Shown one piece after another: positions 9,679 to 18,477 of a DNA stretch of 36,331 bases. Location: contig CACAMG010000006.1 in NCBI GenBank assembly GCA_902533585.1, positions 1-36,331 on the forward strand. The letters run 5' to 3'. Both the position numbers and the translations under genes were made by a program. Source of the DNA: an uncultured Pelagibacteraceae bacterium (lineage in GTDB: Bacteria; Pseudomonadota; Alphaproteobacteria; Pelagibacterales; Pelagibacteraceae). Position 1 is the stretch's first letter. Every line of letters begins with the position of its first letter. Under the pieces are notes generated by a model. It ran no database searches. It saw only the letters and a list, made by a program, of their open reading frames with translations, and had not been told where the DNA came from.

Positions 9679-9955
9679 TTATTTTATTAAACATTTCCTT
9701 TGACATTTTAAAATGTATTGATTTTTTTTCTGGAATATTAATCTTTTCACCGGTTTTTGGATTTCTTGCAATTTTTTTCTTATTATTTCTAACGCTAAAT
9801 CTACCAAAAGATCTTATTTCAACAGATTCATTATTTTTAAGACTTTGTTTAATTTCTTCAATCAGAATAGAAAAAATTTTATTTAAATCTTTTTTATGAA
9901 AATTTGGAAAATTATTACCAAATTCTTTGAGTAGTTGTGATTTTACAATTCCCAA
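9665..9955 (-). CDS. ihfB: Integration host factor beta subunit / HU-family DNA-binding protein
   Basis: 96 aa; 'SVEIRSFGRFSVRNNKKKIARNPKTGEKINIPEKKSIHFKMSKEM'; directly downstream of rpsA. Confidence 0.88.
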   Translation of the reverse strand: MGIVKSQLLKEFGNNFPNFHKKDLNKIFSILIEEIKQSLKNNESVEIRSFGRFSVRNNKKKIARNPKTGEKINIPEKKSIHFKMSKEMFNKINEKE

Positions 9956-9958
9956 CTT

Positions 9959-11692
9959 TTATTCTTCTTTTTTTTTATTTTTTTTTTTTTTTAATTTATC
10001 AGAAAGTGCTGAAAAAGGTAGGTTTTTTCCAGATAAAGGTGAGCTAAATTTTGAAACTGCTTCTTTATTTTGAATTTCTTCTAATAATTTTATGCTTAAA
10101 GAGACTTTTCTTTTTTCTAGATCAAGCTCAGAAATTGCAACATCTATTCTTTCCCCACCAACAAACCTTGAAGGTCTAGCATCTTCTTGATTGATTGCTA
10201 TTTGAGATTTTTTAATTTGAAACTCCATTTCACATCCTTCAGGTTTCACATTTAATACTTTATTGTCAGAATTTATTACTTTTACAGTTATTGCATCATT
10301 TACTTTTTTATTTTTAAAATAATCCATTGGATCAGTTTTCATCTGCCTTAAACCAACTCTAACTTTTTGCTGATCTTTTTTAATTTCAAGAACTTTAACT
10401 TTTAATTTATCCCCTTTTTTATAATTTTTTAGTTCTTCAGACCCATTTTTCGCATAAGTTAAATCATTTGAATGTAGAAATGCATCTATATCAAATCCAA
10501 GTAAATTAACATAAATTGCATAATCATTCATGCTGCTTACTGTTCCTTCTACCTCAGAACCCACAGGACAATTTTTCTCTAGTTTATCGTAAGGATTTTC
10601 TATAGTTAATCTATGAGAAATTATAATACGTCTTTTTTCCTTATCTATTTCAGTAATCACACATTGCACTTCATCTCCAATTTTAAATATTTTTTTTATT
10701 GGTGGATTTTTTTTTGACCAACTAATTTCACTAGAATGTAATAAAGATGTAAGTCCTGGTTCAAGCTCACAAAAGACACCAAAATCCATAATTTTCACAA
10801 TTTTAAATTTATATTTTGTATTTAGTTCATAGTTTGATATGTGTTCAAAAGGATCTGGAGACAGTTGTTTAATTGAGCAGCTAACTTGAAGTTTTTCATT
10901 ATCTACGGATATAACTAGCAAGTCATGTTTATCTCCAATATTAAAAATTTCATCTGGATGATTGACTCTTGAATAACTTATTTCTTGCAGATGAACTAAA
11001 ACATCTAATTCTGAATTTACATCAAAAAAACATCCGAAAGAACTATAACCTTTTACTACTGCATCTTTGATTACGGTTCCAACTTTGTATTTTTCTATTA
11101 TTTTTGCTTTATCTTCTTTTTTTATTGAGTTAATTATATGCCTACGAGAAACGCATGCATTACCTCTTATCTTATCAAGTTTAATAAGCGCAAATTTCTG
11201 GGGTTCATTTATTAAATGGTCAATATTTTTTAAAGGCTTGTCTGATATTTGGGATCCTGGACAAAACATTAGAGAGCCTGTATCCAAATGTTCGACAATT
11301 ACTCCGCCTTTGCATTTAGATTTAATTTTTCCCACAATGGGTTCATTTTTTTCATAAGCTTTAACTAAAACATCCCATCCTTTAATTTTTTGAGCTTTTG
11401 AAGCAGAGACTAACACTTCACCATTTCTATCCTCCAAATGTTCTATGAGAACAGGAATGCTTTGACCAATTTTTATTTTTTCTGACATTCCTATGCTTTT
11501 TAGTTCATTAATATCCAGCACTGGCTCAGATTTTAAATTTTCTATATATAAAAAAATGTATTTTTCTGTAATTTTAGAAATCTTTCCTTCTACTACTTTG
11601 CCCTCTTCCACTTTTGATTTGGAAGAATGATTATTTAAAAGTTTTTCAAATTCTTTATGTGCTTTTGTTGATTCGTTATTATAAATTTCCAT
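9959..11692 (-). CDS. rpsA: 30S ribosomal protein S1 (ORF extends to 11719 by a TTG; ATG at 11692 preferred)
   Basis: Repeated S1 domains ('GTVIKDAVVKGYSSFGCFFDVNSELDVLVHLQEISY...', 'KFKIVKIMDFGVFCELEPGLTSLLHSSEISW'); lysine-rich C-terminus. Confidence 0.95.
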   Translation of the reverse strand: MEIYNNESTKAHKEFEKLLNNHSSKSKVEEGKVVEGKISKITEKYIFLYIENLKSEPVLDINELKSIGMSEKIKIGQSIPVLIEHLEDRNGEVLVSASKAQKIKGWDVLVKAYEKNEPIVGKIKSKCKGGVIVEHLDTGSLMFCPGSQISDKPLKNIDHLINEPQKFALIKLDKIRGNACVSRRHIINSIKKEDKAKIIEKYKVGTVIKDAVVKGYSSFGCFFDVNSELDVLVHLQEISYSRVNHPDEIFNIGDKHDLLVISVDNEKLQVSCSIKQLSPDPFEHISNYELNTKYKFKIVKIMDFGVFCELEPGLTSLLHSSEISWSKKNPPIKKIFKIGDEVQCVITEIDKEKRRIIISHRLTIENPYDKLEKNCPVGSEVEGTVSSMNDYAIYVNLLGFDIDAFLHSNDLTYAKNGSEELKNYKKGDKLKVKVLEIKKDQQKVRVGLRQMKTDPMDYFKNKKVNDAITVKVINSDNKVLNVKPEGCEMEFQIKKSQIAINQEDARPSRFVGGERIDVAISELDLEKRKVSLSIKLLEEIQNKEAVSKFSSPLSGKNLPFSALSDKLKKKKNKKKEE

Positions 11693-12344
11693 ATTTTTTT
11701 TGGATTGCTTTGCTAACAATTTTTTTTAATTTAACCTCCATCTGCTTCATACTTAAAATAGTGGTGTCAACTAATACAGCACTTTTCACAAAACGCAAGG
11801 GACTTATTTTTCTTGTTGTGTCTAAAAGATCCCTATGAATCAGGGCTTTTTCTACTTCTTTAAGAGTAATTTTTTTATTTATTTTTCTGAATTCTTTTAG
11901 CCTTCTTTTTGTTTTTTCTTTAATAGAACATTTAAAAAATAATTTAAGATCTGCCTTTGGATGGATTTTAGTTGCTATATCACGACCTTCGCATATTACT
12001 TTTTTATTTTTCTTTATAAACTGTATTTGAAATTTTTTTAGAGCATTCCTAATAAATTTTTTTTTAGCAATTATAGAAGATAGTTCTGTAACTTTGGAGT
12101 TATATAGATTTTTAGAGTTGAGTTTTTTAACGGTGATACTTTTGGACACTTTATTTATAAATTTTATATTATATTTTCCTTTATTTTTTAATATTTTTAG
12201 CGCCAAATATCTGTACAGTTTTCCAGAAGATAATAATTTAAATCCAAATTTTCTTGCAATAAATTTGCTCCCTGTAGTTTTTCCTGAAGCAGAACCCCCA
12301 TCTACAGCTATGGAAAAATAAATATTTTTTATTTTTTTTTTCAA
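11679..12344 (-). CDS. cmk: Cytidylate kinase
   Basis: 'IAVDGGSASGKTTGSKFIARKF', 'LLSSGKLYRYLAL', 'VICEGRDIATKIHPKADLKLFF', 'RDLLDTTRKISPL'. Confidence 0.92.
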   Translation of the reverse strand: MKKKIKNIYFSIAVDGGSASGKTTGSKFIARKFGFKLLSSGKLYRYLALKILKNKGKYNIKFINKVSKSITVKKLNSKNLYNSKVTELSSIIAKKKFIRNALKKFQIQFIKKNKKVICEGRDIATKIHPKADLKLFFKCSIKEKTKRRLKEFRKINKKITLKEVEKALIHRDLLDTTRKISPLRFVKSAVLVDTTILSMKQMEVKLKKIVSKAIQKKYGNL

Positions 12345-13669
12345 TTTATTTTAGCTCCAATATTTTTTAAAATGCTTAAAAATTTAGGAAACGAACTGTT
12401 TATAGAACTTTTATCTTTTATTTTCCAGTTACCTCCTAACGTTAAAGCGGCTATTGTGCACATCATAAAAATTCTATGATCCTTCATAAAATTTTTTATT
12501 AAGAAGTTTGAATTCAATTCCAGGTTAGGATTTCCAAAAATTTTAATAGAATTATTTTTTAGCTGATTTTTAACTCCCATCAAAGTTAATATTTTGGATG
12601 CTATATCAAGTCTTTTACTTTCTTTCTTATTTAATTCTGACAAATTTTTAAAATATGAGACACCTTTTGATTTTGAAGCAATTAAAAAAATAATCAAAAA
12701 TTCATCAATTGCATTAGCATTATATTTAGTTGGACAAACTATTCCTTTTAATTTTTTTGCACTTTTTATTATTATATCAGCCGTTAACTCGCCTTTATAT
12801 TTTTTTTTATTAATAACTTTTATTTTTGCACCCATTAAGTTTAAAATTGATATTACTCCTGATCTGCTAGGATTTATATTTACATTTTTTATTTTCAACG
12901 AAGAATTTTTTGATAACAAAGTTAATGCTATAAAAAAAGAACTTGAACTAATATCTGAGGGTATAGAGTAATTTATAGATTCAAATCTTTTACCTCCATT
13001 GATTTCAATAAAATCATAATTTTTATATTTTTTAATTTTAGTGGGAATTCCAAGTTCTTTGAATAGGAGCTCTGTATGATTCCGCGACTTTTTAGCTTTA
13101 ATTCTAGTTTTGCCTTTAGTATTTAAAGCCGCTAACATTATACTACTTTTACATTGTGCGGATCCTCTTTTTTCAACATAATTTATTGGTCTTGTAAAAT
13201 TTGTTCCAGAAATTATTAATGGTAAAGTTTTTTTTTTATTAGAATAAAAATTTGCACCAAATTTTTTTAAAGGTTCAATTATTCTTCCAAAATCTCTTTT
13301 TGATAGACTTTTATCACCTATAATTTTAATTTTTTTATTTGCATGAGCTAGTAAACCTAAAATTAATCTTGCTAAAGTGCCTGAATTTCCTGCATTTAGT
13401 GTTAAATTTTTTTTGTATTCAAAACCGTTTAGACCTTTGCCAAAAATTTCGCAGTATTTTTTATAATTTTTAACATTTATCCCTAATCTTTTAATACACT
13501 TTATGGCATGGTTGACATCTTCTGAATCTAATAAATTATAAATTCTAGATTTCCCAATAGCCTGGGATGCTAGTAGTACTAATCTTATAGATAAACTTTT
13601 ATCTCCGCTAACCTGAATTTTTTTATTAAAACTTGCTATTTTTTTGTTTATTAAAATATGATTTTTCAT
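12341..13669 (-). CDS. aroA: 3-phosphoshikimate 1-carboxyvinyltransferase (EPSP synthase)
   Basis: 'VSGDKSLSIRLVLLASQAIGKSRI', 'LNAGNSGTLARLILGLLA', 'SAQCKSSIMLAAL', 'HRIFMMCTIAAL'. Confidence 0.93.
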   Translation of the reverse strand: MKNHILINKKIASFNKKIQVSGDKSLSIRLVLLASQAIGKSRIYNLLDSEDVNHAIKCIKRLGINVKNYKKYCEIFGKGLNGFEYKKNLTLNAGNSGTLARLILGLLAHANKKIKIIGDKSLSKRDFGRIIEPLKKFGANFYSNKKKTLPLIISGTNFTRPINYVEKRGSAQCKSSIMLAALNTKGKTRIKAKKSRNHTELLFKELGIPTKIKKYKNYDFIEINGGKRFESINYSIPSDISSSSFFIALTLLSKNSSLKIKNVNINPSRSGVISILNLMGAKIKVINKKKYKGELTADIIIKSAKKLKGIVCPTKYNANAIDEFLIIFLIASKSKGVSYFKNLSELNKKESKRLDIASKILTLMGVKNQLKNNSIKIFGNPNLELNSNFLIKNFMKDHRIFMMCTIAALTLGGNWKIKDKSSINSSFPKFLSILKNIGAKIN

Positions 13670-13681
13670 AAATAAGATTAA

Positions 13682-14455
13682 TTATATCTTAAATGAATCA
13701 CCAAAATATGCATTTCTTGCATTAACGTCTTTCATTAACTCCGATGGAGTTCCCTGTGCAATTATCTTACAATTAGATAAAACAATTGCCACATCGACAC
13801 ATAGAAGTAAATCTCTTGCTTGGTGATCACAAAGCACAATTCCCATGTTGTTTTCTGTTTGAAGATTTACAATTATTTGTTGCAATGTTTTAATTGTTAA
13901 AAGATCAAGTGCAGCAAATGGTTCATCAAGCAATAGTATTTTTGGATTACCCAAAAGAGATAAAGCGATTATCAATCTTTTTTTTTGACCTCCAGATAAA
14001 AATTTTGCTTTTATATTTGATACTGACTCCAGTTCAAATTTTGATATTAATTCATTTATTTTGCTTATTCTTAAATTTTTGTCACTAATTAAAATTTCTG
14101 CGATAGCTTGAAGATTTTCTTGTAAAGTAAGATCATGAAAATAACCTCCATGCTGAGGAACGTACCCAATTTTAAATTTATTAGTTCTAAGATAAATAGG
14201 ATAATTTGTAGCATCCGTATTGTTAAAAAAGATATTTCCGTAATTTGGTTTTACCAATCCAGTAACCAAATTAAATATTGTTGATTTTCCAGCACCATTA
14301 GGACCCAGCAACCCAAGTATCTCTCCTTGATTTATACTGAAAGAAATATCGTTTAATATTTGTCTTTTTCCATAAGAGAATGAAATTTTATTTAATTTAA
14401 CTAAAGGTCTATTTTTTTTAAAGGATTTAATTCTAAATTTTTTAATTACACCCAT
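13682..14455 (-). CDS. lptB: LPS export ABC transporter ATP-binding protein LptB
   Basis: Walker A 'GLLGPNGAGKSTIF', LptB-like 'GYVPQHGGYFHDLTLQENL', signature 'FLSGGQKKRL', 'LLLDEPFAALD', 'CDHQARDLLLCVD'. Confidence 0.9.
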   Translation of the reverse strand: MGVIKKFRIKSFKKNRPLVKLNKISFSYGKRQILNDISFSINQGEILGLLGPNGAGKSTIFNLVTGLVKPNYGNIFFNNTDATNYPIYLRTNKFKIGYVPQHGGYFHDLTLQENLQAIAEILISDKNLRISKINELISKFELESVSNIKAKFLSGGQKKRLIIALSLLGNPKILLLDEPFAALDLLTIKTLQQIIVNLQTENNMGIVLCDHQARDLLLCVDVAIVLSNCKIIAQGTPSELMKDVNARNAYFGDSFKI

Positions 14456-14459
14456 AAAA

Positions 14460-15053
14460 CTATTTACTAATAATTTTAACTTTTTTTTCTTTATTTAACA
14501 TAAGAATTTTAGAATTTTTTGTAATTAAGTCAATTTGCATTTTATCTGCAAAAAGTTTTGTATCATCATTCTCATATACTAATTTTTCTGATAAATTTAC
14601 TAAATTTTGATCAAAAAGTAGATCCAATTTTTCACAGGTTGCCCTATGTGAATCGTGGGAGAGTAAAATATTTTTTCTAAAGTTTGTATTATGATTTATA
14701 TTGTTATAGATTGCTGAGTCAGAATAAATATCAATTATACTCGAATCTGATAAATATATTTTTGCTTTAACGTTTTTCATTAGTATTAATTTAGGTTCAT
14801 CAAGATTTATTTTTCCTTCTTCAGAAGATATTTCAAATATATTTCCAGTAGAGTCTTTGGATGTATATTTTATATCTTTTAGGACATTATATTTTTCATT
14901 TTTATTAATTTTTTCAGTTGTAATATTATTTTCTATACTATCTTCTTTTTGATTTAAATCTGTAATTTGTGAAAAATATTTTTTATAAAAAAAAAATGAA
15001 AATAAAATTAAAATTAATACTAAAGTTATTTGTATAGCTATTTTATTATACAT
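14460..15053 (-). CDS. lptC: LPS export periplasmic protein LptC
   Basis: N-terminal TM anchor, ~197 aa, OstA/LptC-like beta-rich region 'GNIFEISSEEGKINLDEPKLILMKNVKAKIYLSDSSIIDIYSDSAIYNN'; between kdsD and lptB. Confidence 0.75.
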   Translation of the reverse strand: MYNKIAIQITLVLILILFSFFFYKKYFSQITDLNQKEDSIENNITTEKINKNEKYNVLKDIKYTSKDSTGNIFEISSEEGKINLDEPKLILMKNVKAKIYLSDSSIIDIYSDSAIYNNINHNTNFRKNILLSHDSHRATCEKLDLLFDQNLVNLSEKLVYENDDTKLFADKMQIDLITKNSKILMLNKEKKVKIISK

Positions 15054-16031
15054 TTAGGATATATTTGTTTCCAAAATATCATGAATTGAAATTAGACCAA
15101 CGATTTTATGTTTTGATTTTTTGCTATTTACAATAAGGGTAGTAATACGATTAGTTTCCATAATTGCCAATGCTTTTTCAGCTAAGCTTTCTTGGTTAAT
15201 GACTATAGGGTTTGCAGTCATTACCTTTTTTAACTGTTCATCGTATAGATTTTTATTTTTTTGAATTTTACGTTTTAAATCTCCATCTGAAAAAATTCCT
15301 GTGCAATAATTTTTTGAATTTCTGGCAATTATTAAACCTAAGTTTTTTTGTCTTAAAACTTTTAAAGCATCTTTCATTTTTAAATTTTCATTAACAAATG
15401 GAATTTTATTTTTTTCTTTCAACATGAGATCATTAACTGTTAAAAGTTTTTTTGATAGAGAGCCTGCTGGATGTGATTTTTTTAATAGTTTAATTCCATG
15501 TTTTTTATATTTCATTACCGCTATAACTAAAGCGCTTCCAATTGACTCTTGAATTATTATACTTGTGCTAGGAACCAGTCCACCTTCTCCAGCTTCTTTG
15601 CATTCTGGGTATAATATTTTTATATCTGAAGCTTTATACAATATAGAATTTTTTTTAGAAGTTATTCCAATTAATTTAATATTATTTCTATTTGCATAAG
15701 AAATAATTGGCTTAAGTTCTTCAGTGTTTCCTGAGTTGCTAAAAAGAACTAAAACATCTTTTCTAGATATACTTCCAAGATCTCCATGGACACAGTCTTC
15801 AGCTGTCAAGGTGTAAGATTCTGCGGCACATGAACTTAGGGAGCTGCTAACTAATGCTGCTATCTTCTGTGATTTACCAACACCTAAAAGTATAATTTTT
15901 GATTTACAAGTTCCAATTGTTTTCACAGCTTCATTAAAAGAATTTCCAATATTTTTTTTTAACTTTTTTAAAGCAGTTATTTGTAAGTCAATTGTATTTT
16001 TTATAGATTTTTTGTAATTATCTTTTTTCAT
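15054..16031 (-). CDS. kdsD: Arabinose-5-phosphate isomerase (KpsF/GutQ family, SIS + CBS domains)
   Basis: 'LGVGKSQKIAALVSSSLSSCAAESYTL', 'HGDLGSISRKDVLVLFSNSGNTEEL', 'SHPAGSLSKKLLTVNDLM', two CBS domains. Confidence 0.92.
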   Translation of the reverse strand: MKKDNYKKSIKNTIDLQITALKKLKKNIGNSFNEAVKTIGTCKSKIILLGVGKSQKIAALVSSSLSSCAAESYTLTAEDCVHGDLGSISRKDVLVLFSNSGNTEELKPIISYANRNNIKLIGITSKKNSILYKASDIKILYPECKEAGEGGLVPSTSIIIQESIGSALVIAVMKYKKHGIKLLKKSHPAGSLSKKLLTVNDLMLKEKNKIPFVNENLKMKDALKVLRQKNLGLIIARNSKNYCTGIFSDGDLKRKIQKNKNLYDEQLKKVMTANPIVINQESLAEKALAIMETNRITTLIVNSKKSKHKIVGLISIHDILETNIS

Positions 16032-16654
16032 TCATGACTCCAAACATCAATGTTTGAGTAACCCGATAAATCAAGATCAACTCTGACTTTTAAATATTTT
16101 AAGGCTTCTTTATAAATTTCCATTCTATTCTCTCTTAATAGAATCTTATTTAGTTCTTCGTGTATTTTTCCTAAATATAAAACATCTGTAGCAGAATATT
16201 TTAATTGTTCCGGGTCTAGATTTTTTTTACCAAAATCAGACCCTTGTTTGGATTTACTAATATTGATATTTAAAAACTCTTGACAAAGAGCTTTATATGA
16301 ATGTTGATTGCTATATCCTCTTGCAAGTTTACTTTGCAATTTTGTACACTCATAATTTTTTACGTCAATTTTTAGAAAAAATTTAATCATTTCAAGATCT
16401 TTTCTTGCGTAATGAAATATTTTTTTAACATTTGGGTTTGTGAGTAATTTAACTAAATTTGGAGATTTATATTTTTCTCTATCAACAAATTGAACAATGT
16501 GAACATCCTTAGAATCGATTGAAACTATTTGTATTAGACATAGTTTATCTTTCGGTGGAATTAACCCCGTAAACTCTGCATCGCAACAAACTGTTGAAGA
16601 AAAATCTAAACTTTCTGGTAGATCTTCTTTATATAACTTAATATTCATACTCAA
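16028..16654 (-). CDS. rnd: Ribonuclease D family 3'-5' exonuclease
   Basis: 'VCCDAEFTGLIPPKDKLCLIQI', 'FHYARKDLEMIKFFL', 'QLKYSATDVLYLGKIHEEL'. Confidence 0.85.
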   Translation of the reverse strand: MSMNIKLYKEDLPESLDFSSTVCCDAEFTGLIPPKDKLCLIQIVSIDSKDVHIVQFVDREKYKSPNLVKLLTNPNVKKIFHYARKDLEMIKFFLKIDVKNYECTKLQSKLARGYSNQHSYKALCQEFLNINISKSKQGSDFGKKNLDPEQLKYSATDVLYLGKIHEELNKILLRENRMEIYKEALKYLKVRVDLDLSGYSNIDVWSHE

Positions 16655-16688
16655 TTATTAATGTATATATAGAGTATAAAAATAATAT

Positions 16689-17663
16689 ATGAAGGATAAA
16701 ATTAGAGTATTGATTTTTGGAGCATCCGGCACTATTGGAACCCCATTAATTCGAAGATTAACCAAGGCTGATTATGTTATTACAGCCGTTTCTAGAAATT
16801 TGCACGTCAAAGGTCACAAGCTCAAAACACAGGGACCGCCAGGGTATATAGTATTAGAAGAATGCAATATATATGATGAAGAAAAAATTAGAAATCTAGT
16901 AAAACAAAACTCCATAGTAATAAACTTGATTGGAATACTTGCTGAGAGGGGAAAGATAAATACTTTCGAAAATGTAAACGAAAAATTTCCATCATTGTTA
17001 TCAAAAATATGCAAAGAATATAGTGTAAAACAATTTATACATTTATCTAGTTTAGGTATAGATGAGTCTTCAATCGATTCCTATTATGCCAAAAGCAAAC
17101 TTAATGGAGAAAACTATATAAGAAAAAATTTTAATGAGGCAACAATATTGAGACCGAGTGTAGTATATTCAGTTGATGATGAATTCACTTGTAAATTTAT
17201 GAGTCTTTTAAATAAAATTCCTTTTGTTTTCCCTATATATTATAGAGGAAAAACATTATTCAGACCAATTCATGTTTCTGACCTAGCAGAAATAATCTTT
17301 CAAATTATATTTCAAAACATTAAATCTAAAACAATTGAATGTGTAGGCAGTGAGGAAATTTCCTTAAAAAATATTTTACAAAGATTATTGATGTTAACCG
17401 GAAAGAAAAAATTGCTTTTACCAATTCCTTTGTTCGTGGCTAAAGTCATTGCTGGATTCTTTGAATTTGCACCAAAACCTATATTTACAATTGATCAGTT
17501 ACGTTTGTTAAAATTTAATAATATTCCAAGTGGCAAATTTAAGACGAACTTTGATATAGGGTTGCCAAGCAGAAAAAATTTTGATATTGAGATAAAAAAG
17601 TATTCTTGGATGTATTCTGATGGCGGACAATTTAGTCAAGAAAAATATAAAGATACTATTTAA
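16689..17663 (+). CDS. NAD(P)-binding epimerase-like protein, complex I NDUFA9 subunit family
   Basis: Rossmann 'VLIFGASGTIGTPLIRRL', 'VINLIGILAERGKINTFENVNEKFPSLLSKICKE', 'HLSSLGID...YAKSKLNGENYI'. Confidence 0.8.
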   Translation: MKDKIRVLIFGASGTIGTPLIRRLTKADYVITAVSRNLHVKGHKLKTQGPPGYIVLEECNIYDEEKIRNLVKQNSIVINLIGILAERGKINTFENVNEKFPSLLSKICKEYSVKQFIHLSSLGIDESSIDSYYAKSKLNGENYIRKNFNEATILRPSVVYSVDDEFTCKFMSLLNKIPFVFPIYYRGKTLFRPIHVSDLAEIIFQIIFQNIKSKTIECVGSEEISLKNILQRLLMLTGKKKLLLPIPLFVAKVIAGFFEFAPKPIFTIDQLRLLKFNNIPSGKFKTNFDIGLPSRKNFDIEIKKYSWMYSDGGQFSQEKYKDTI

Positions 17664-17666
17664 TAT

Positions 17667-17798
17667 ATGTTAATTTATATAATTTATTCTGTTGTAACGG
17701 TTATATTAGTCTTTGTATTGGTATTGATGACTAAAGCTATATTTAGAGGAGTAGAAGCAAAAAAGAAAATTAATGACAATAAAAATAAAAATATATAG
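17667..17798 (+). CDS. Small single-pass membrane protein (43 aa), hypothetical
   Basis: ATG ORF 3 nt after the NDUFA9-like stop: MLIYIIYSVVTVILVFVLVLMTKAIFRGVEAKKKINDNKNKNI; one TM then a basic tail. Confidence 0.5.
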   Translation: MLIYIIYSVVTVILVFVLVLMTKAIFRGVEAKKKINDNKNKNI

Positions 17799-17851
17799 CA
17801 AATTCATTTAATTATATTATAATATTTTAAAAAAAAATAATTTAATTAATT

Positions 17852-18346
17852 TTAAGCAGATTTTATTTTCTTTTCTATAAATTTTGGAACTTCGTCATCT
17901 TTTTCAATAACATCTTCCTTTTTACCCTTTGGCTGATAAATCAGCATAAGATGCAAAGGGCAGTAAGAAAATTTATCAATTGTTTTTCTACCACAAAAAG
18001 AAGAGTCTGGTTGGTCAGGATGACCTTCCATGTATTTGCAGGTGTGCTCAGTTAGTTCTTCTAGAGATAGATTTTTTGCAGGTTCAAAATTTTTGTCTAA
18101 AAGCAAAGATCTAAATCTACTTTTTCTACTTTTTCTCTGGACATTGTTATTGTTTATTTGAGCAGTACCTCTATGATGATTGCTAGCAGTTCTAGTTTTA
18201 ATTTTTGCAGAGAGGTTTAACCTGTGAGCTTTACCTATTACAGCATTTCTGCTTATACCGCCAATAATCTCGGCAATTTGACTAGCCGTTTTACCCTTGC
18301 CCCAAAGTTCTTTTAATTTTCCAACCTTTTCTTCTGTCCAGCTCAT
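17852..18346 (-). CDS. gcrA: GcrA cell cycle regulator
   Basis: 'MSWTEEKVGKLKELWGKGKTASQIAEIIGGISRNAVIGKAHRLNLS', C-terminal 'CKYMEGHPDQPDSSFCGRKTIDKFSYCPLHLMLIYQP'. Confidence 0.93.
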   Translation of the reverse strand: MSWTEEKVGKLKELWGKGKTASQIAEIIGGISRNAVIGKAHRLNLSAKIKTRTASNHHRGTAQINNNNVQRKSRKSRFRSLLLDKNFEPAKNLSLEELTEHTCKYMEGHPDQPDSSFCGRKTIDKFSYCPLHLMLIYQPKGKKEDVIEKDDEVPKFIEKKIKSA

Positions 18347-18477
18347 ATTTACACCATATATAGTGTTTATTTTTGTATATACAGCTAAATATACTTAGTC
18401 ACAACTCCTTCCTAAAAACAAGAGTTTTTTTCGTTTTTTTAACAAAAACTGTAAAAAAAAGTTATGAATGTTAACTG

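Noticed and set aside
12594-12971. 125 aa plus-strand ORF
   Set aside because: Antisense shadow of aroA; low-complexity hydrophobic.
17812-17830. AT-only palindrome (ATATTATAATAT region) between the small ORF and gcrA
   Set aside because: Short A/T palindromes are expected at this base composition; not distinguishable from background.
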